Positions 63,706 to 64,000 of a stretch of DNA of 64,000 nt are shown here, piece after piece. The stretch is taken from assembly GCF_003597675.1 (NCBI RefSeq), contig NZ_CP030830.1:316326-380325 (forward strand), in the 5' to 3' direction. How positions within the stretch are numbered: position 1 is the stretch's first letter; each line of letters starts with the position of its first letter. The translations under genes and the position numbers were made by a program. The notes below the pieces were generated by a model that did no database searches, was not told where the DNA came from, and saw only the letters and a list, made by a program, of their open reading frames with translations. Source of the DNA: Neorhizobium sp. NCHU2750. Lineage in GTDB: Bacteria > Pseudomonadota > Alphaproteobacteria > Rhizobiales > Rhizobiaceae.

Positions 63706-64000
63706 CGCTGGCTCGGTGATTCCGTCAGGCTAACAGCGGTTGCCCGGGCTGATCCGCGCCAACAATCGCCAAAGGCGGTTTAAGTCACAGGAAAGGCGAC
63801 GAGCGGGTGGCAGCTTTATTGATGTCAATGGGTTGGATTGTAAGGGAGATATCTAGTTCTCGTGGTGTTTACCCACCGCCTTTAGGTTTTCGTTAACTAA
63901 AAATCTCTTGCTCGGCCAACAGAATCGGAGCTTATTGCCGGAGGCGGAATTTTGGTGATTTCTCGAAAAAAATCGCCACTGGCAGGAAATGGATCTTGAG
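63706..64000. other. Right-edge non-coding region
   Basis: About 295 bases to the window edge with no supported gene on either strand. It contains an A-rich stretch near 63965-63972. On related plasmids this side leads to traI or repABC, which are not visible here. Confidence 0.45.

Noticed and set aside
63706..64000. A traI or repA gene at the right edge
   Set aside because: Neither strand has a supported open frame before the window ends.
1..64000. CRISPR arrays, tRNA or rRNA genes, complete insertion sequences
   Set aside because: No regularly spaced repeats, tRNA-like cloverleaf or rRNA sequence, and no intact transposase were seen on reading both strands.

Overview
The window looks like an accessory and conjugation region of a large alpha-proteobacterial (Rhizobium/Agrobacterium-type) plasmid. 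The main evidence is a Ti-plasmid-style transfer gene set: traG-traD-traC facing traA-traF-traB-traH across an oriT, an intact-looking traR/traM quorum-sensing pair, and a trb mating-pair operon in the order trbB-C-D-E-J-K-L-F-G-H-I. Two palindromes resembling tra boxes (AGGTGCAAA-TTTGCACCT type) sit in front of traA and in front of trbB.

Layout. 0-10 kb is plasmid backbone: the start of an AAA ATPase, a ParB-like protein overlapping a DUF7007-type protein, small unknown genes, an ArdC-like zincin antirestriction protein, a DUF736 protein, two alanine/lysine-rich proteins with leucine-zipper tails (SyrB-like style), a membrane protein, a WGR-domain protein and a decayed fragment of a second traG. 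10-26 kb is a nitrogen-compound catabolic island. It has two arginase/agmatinase-family hydrolases around a polar amino-acid ABC transporter, then a taurine/nitrate-type ABC transporter with a cysteine hydrolase, an MFS carrier, an amidase and a RidA protein, under three LysR regulators. 26-34.6 kb is the DNA-processing (Dtr) region with oriT. 34.5-35.7 kb is a broken Fic gene. 36-40.4 kb is an amino-acid ABC operon with an alanine-racemase-like gene inside it.

40.9-46.1 kb holds a ModA-like binding protein, then what appears to be a partial gallate / protocatechuate 4,5-cleavage lower pathway: aromatic-acid MFS carrier, double-HTH LysR regulator, 4-oxalomesaconate hydratase (GalB-like) and CHA aldolase (GalC-like). 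46.5-52.7 kb has two paralogous AraC regulators, an MFS exporter, an unassigned SAM-binding (methyltransferase-like) protein, TraR and TraM. 53.2-54.1 kb is a DUF1778/GNAT toxin-antitoxin pair with a frameshifted toxin. 54.1-63.6 kb is the trb operon, with trbG frameshifted as read.

How the parts may work together: TraR with an acyl-homoserine lactone should activate both tra boxes and so switch on DNA processing and pilus assembly, with TraM restraining it. No AHL synthase is visible, and the usual traI position in front of trbB is empty. The catabolic islands between the transfer modules look like cargo. Several genes (a small membrane gene, the GNAT toxin and trbG) each need exactly one extra base to become full length, so these may be either real mutations or sequencing errors; the Fic gene carries several independent lesions and is a genuine pseudogene.
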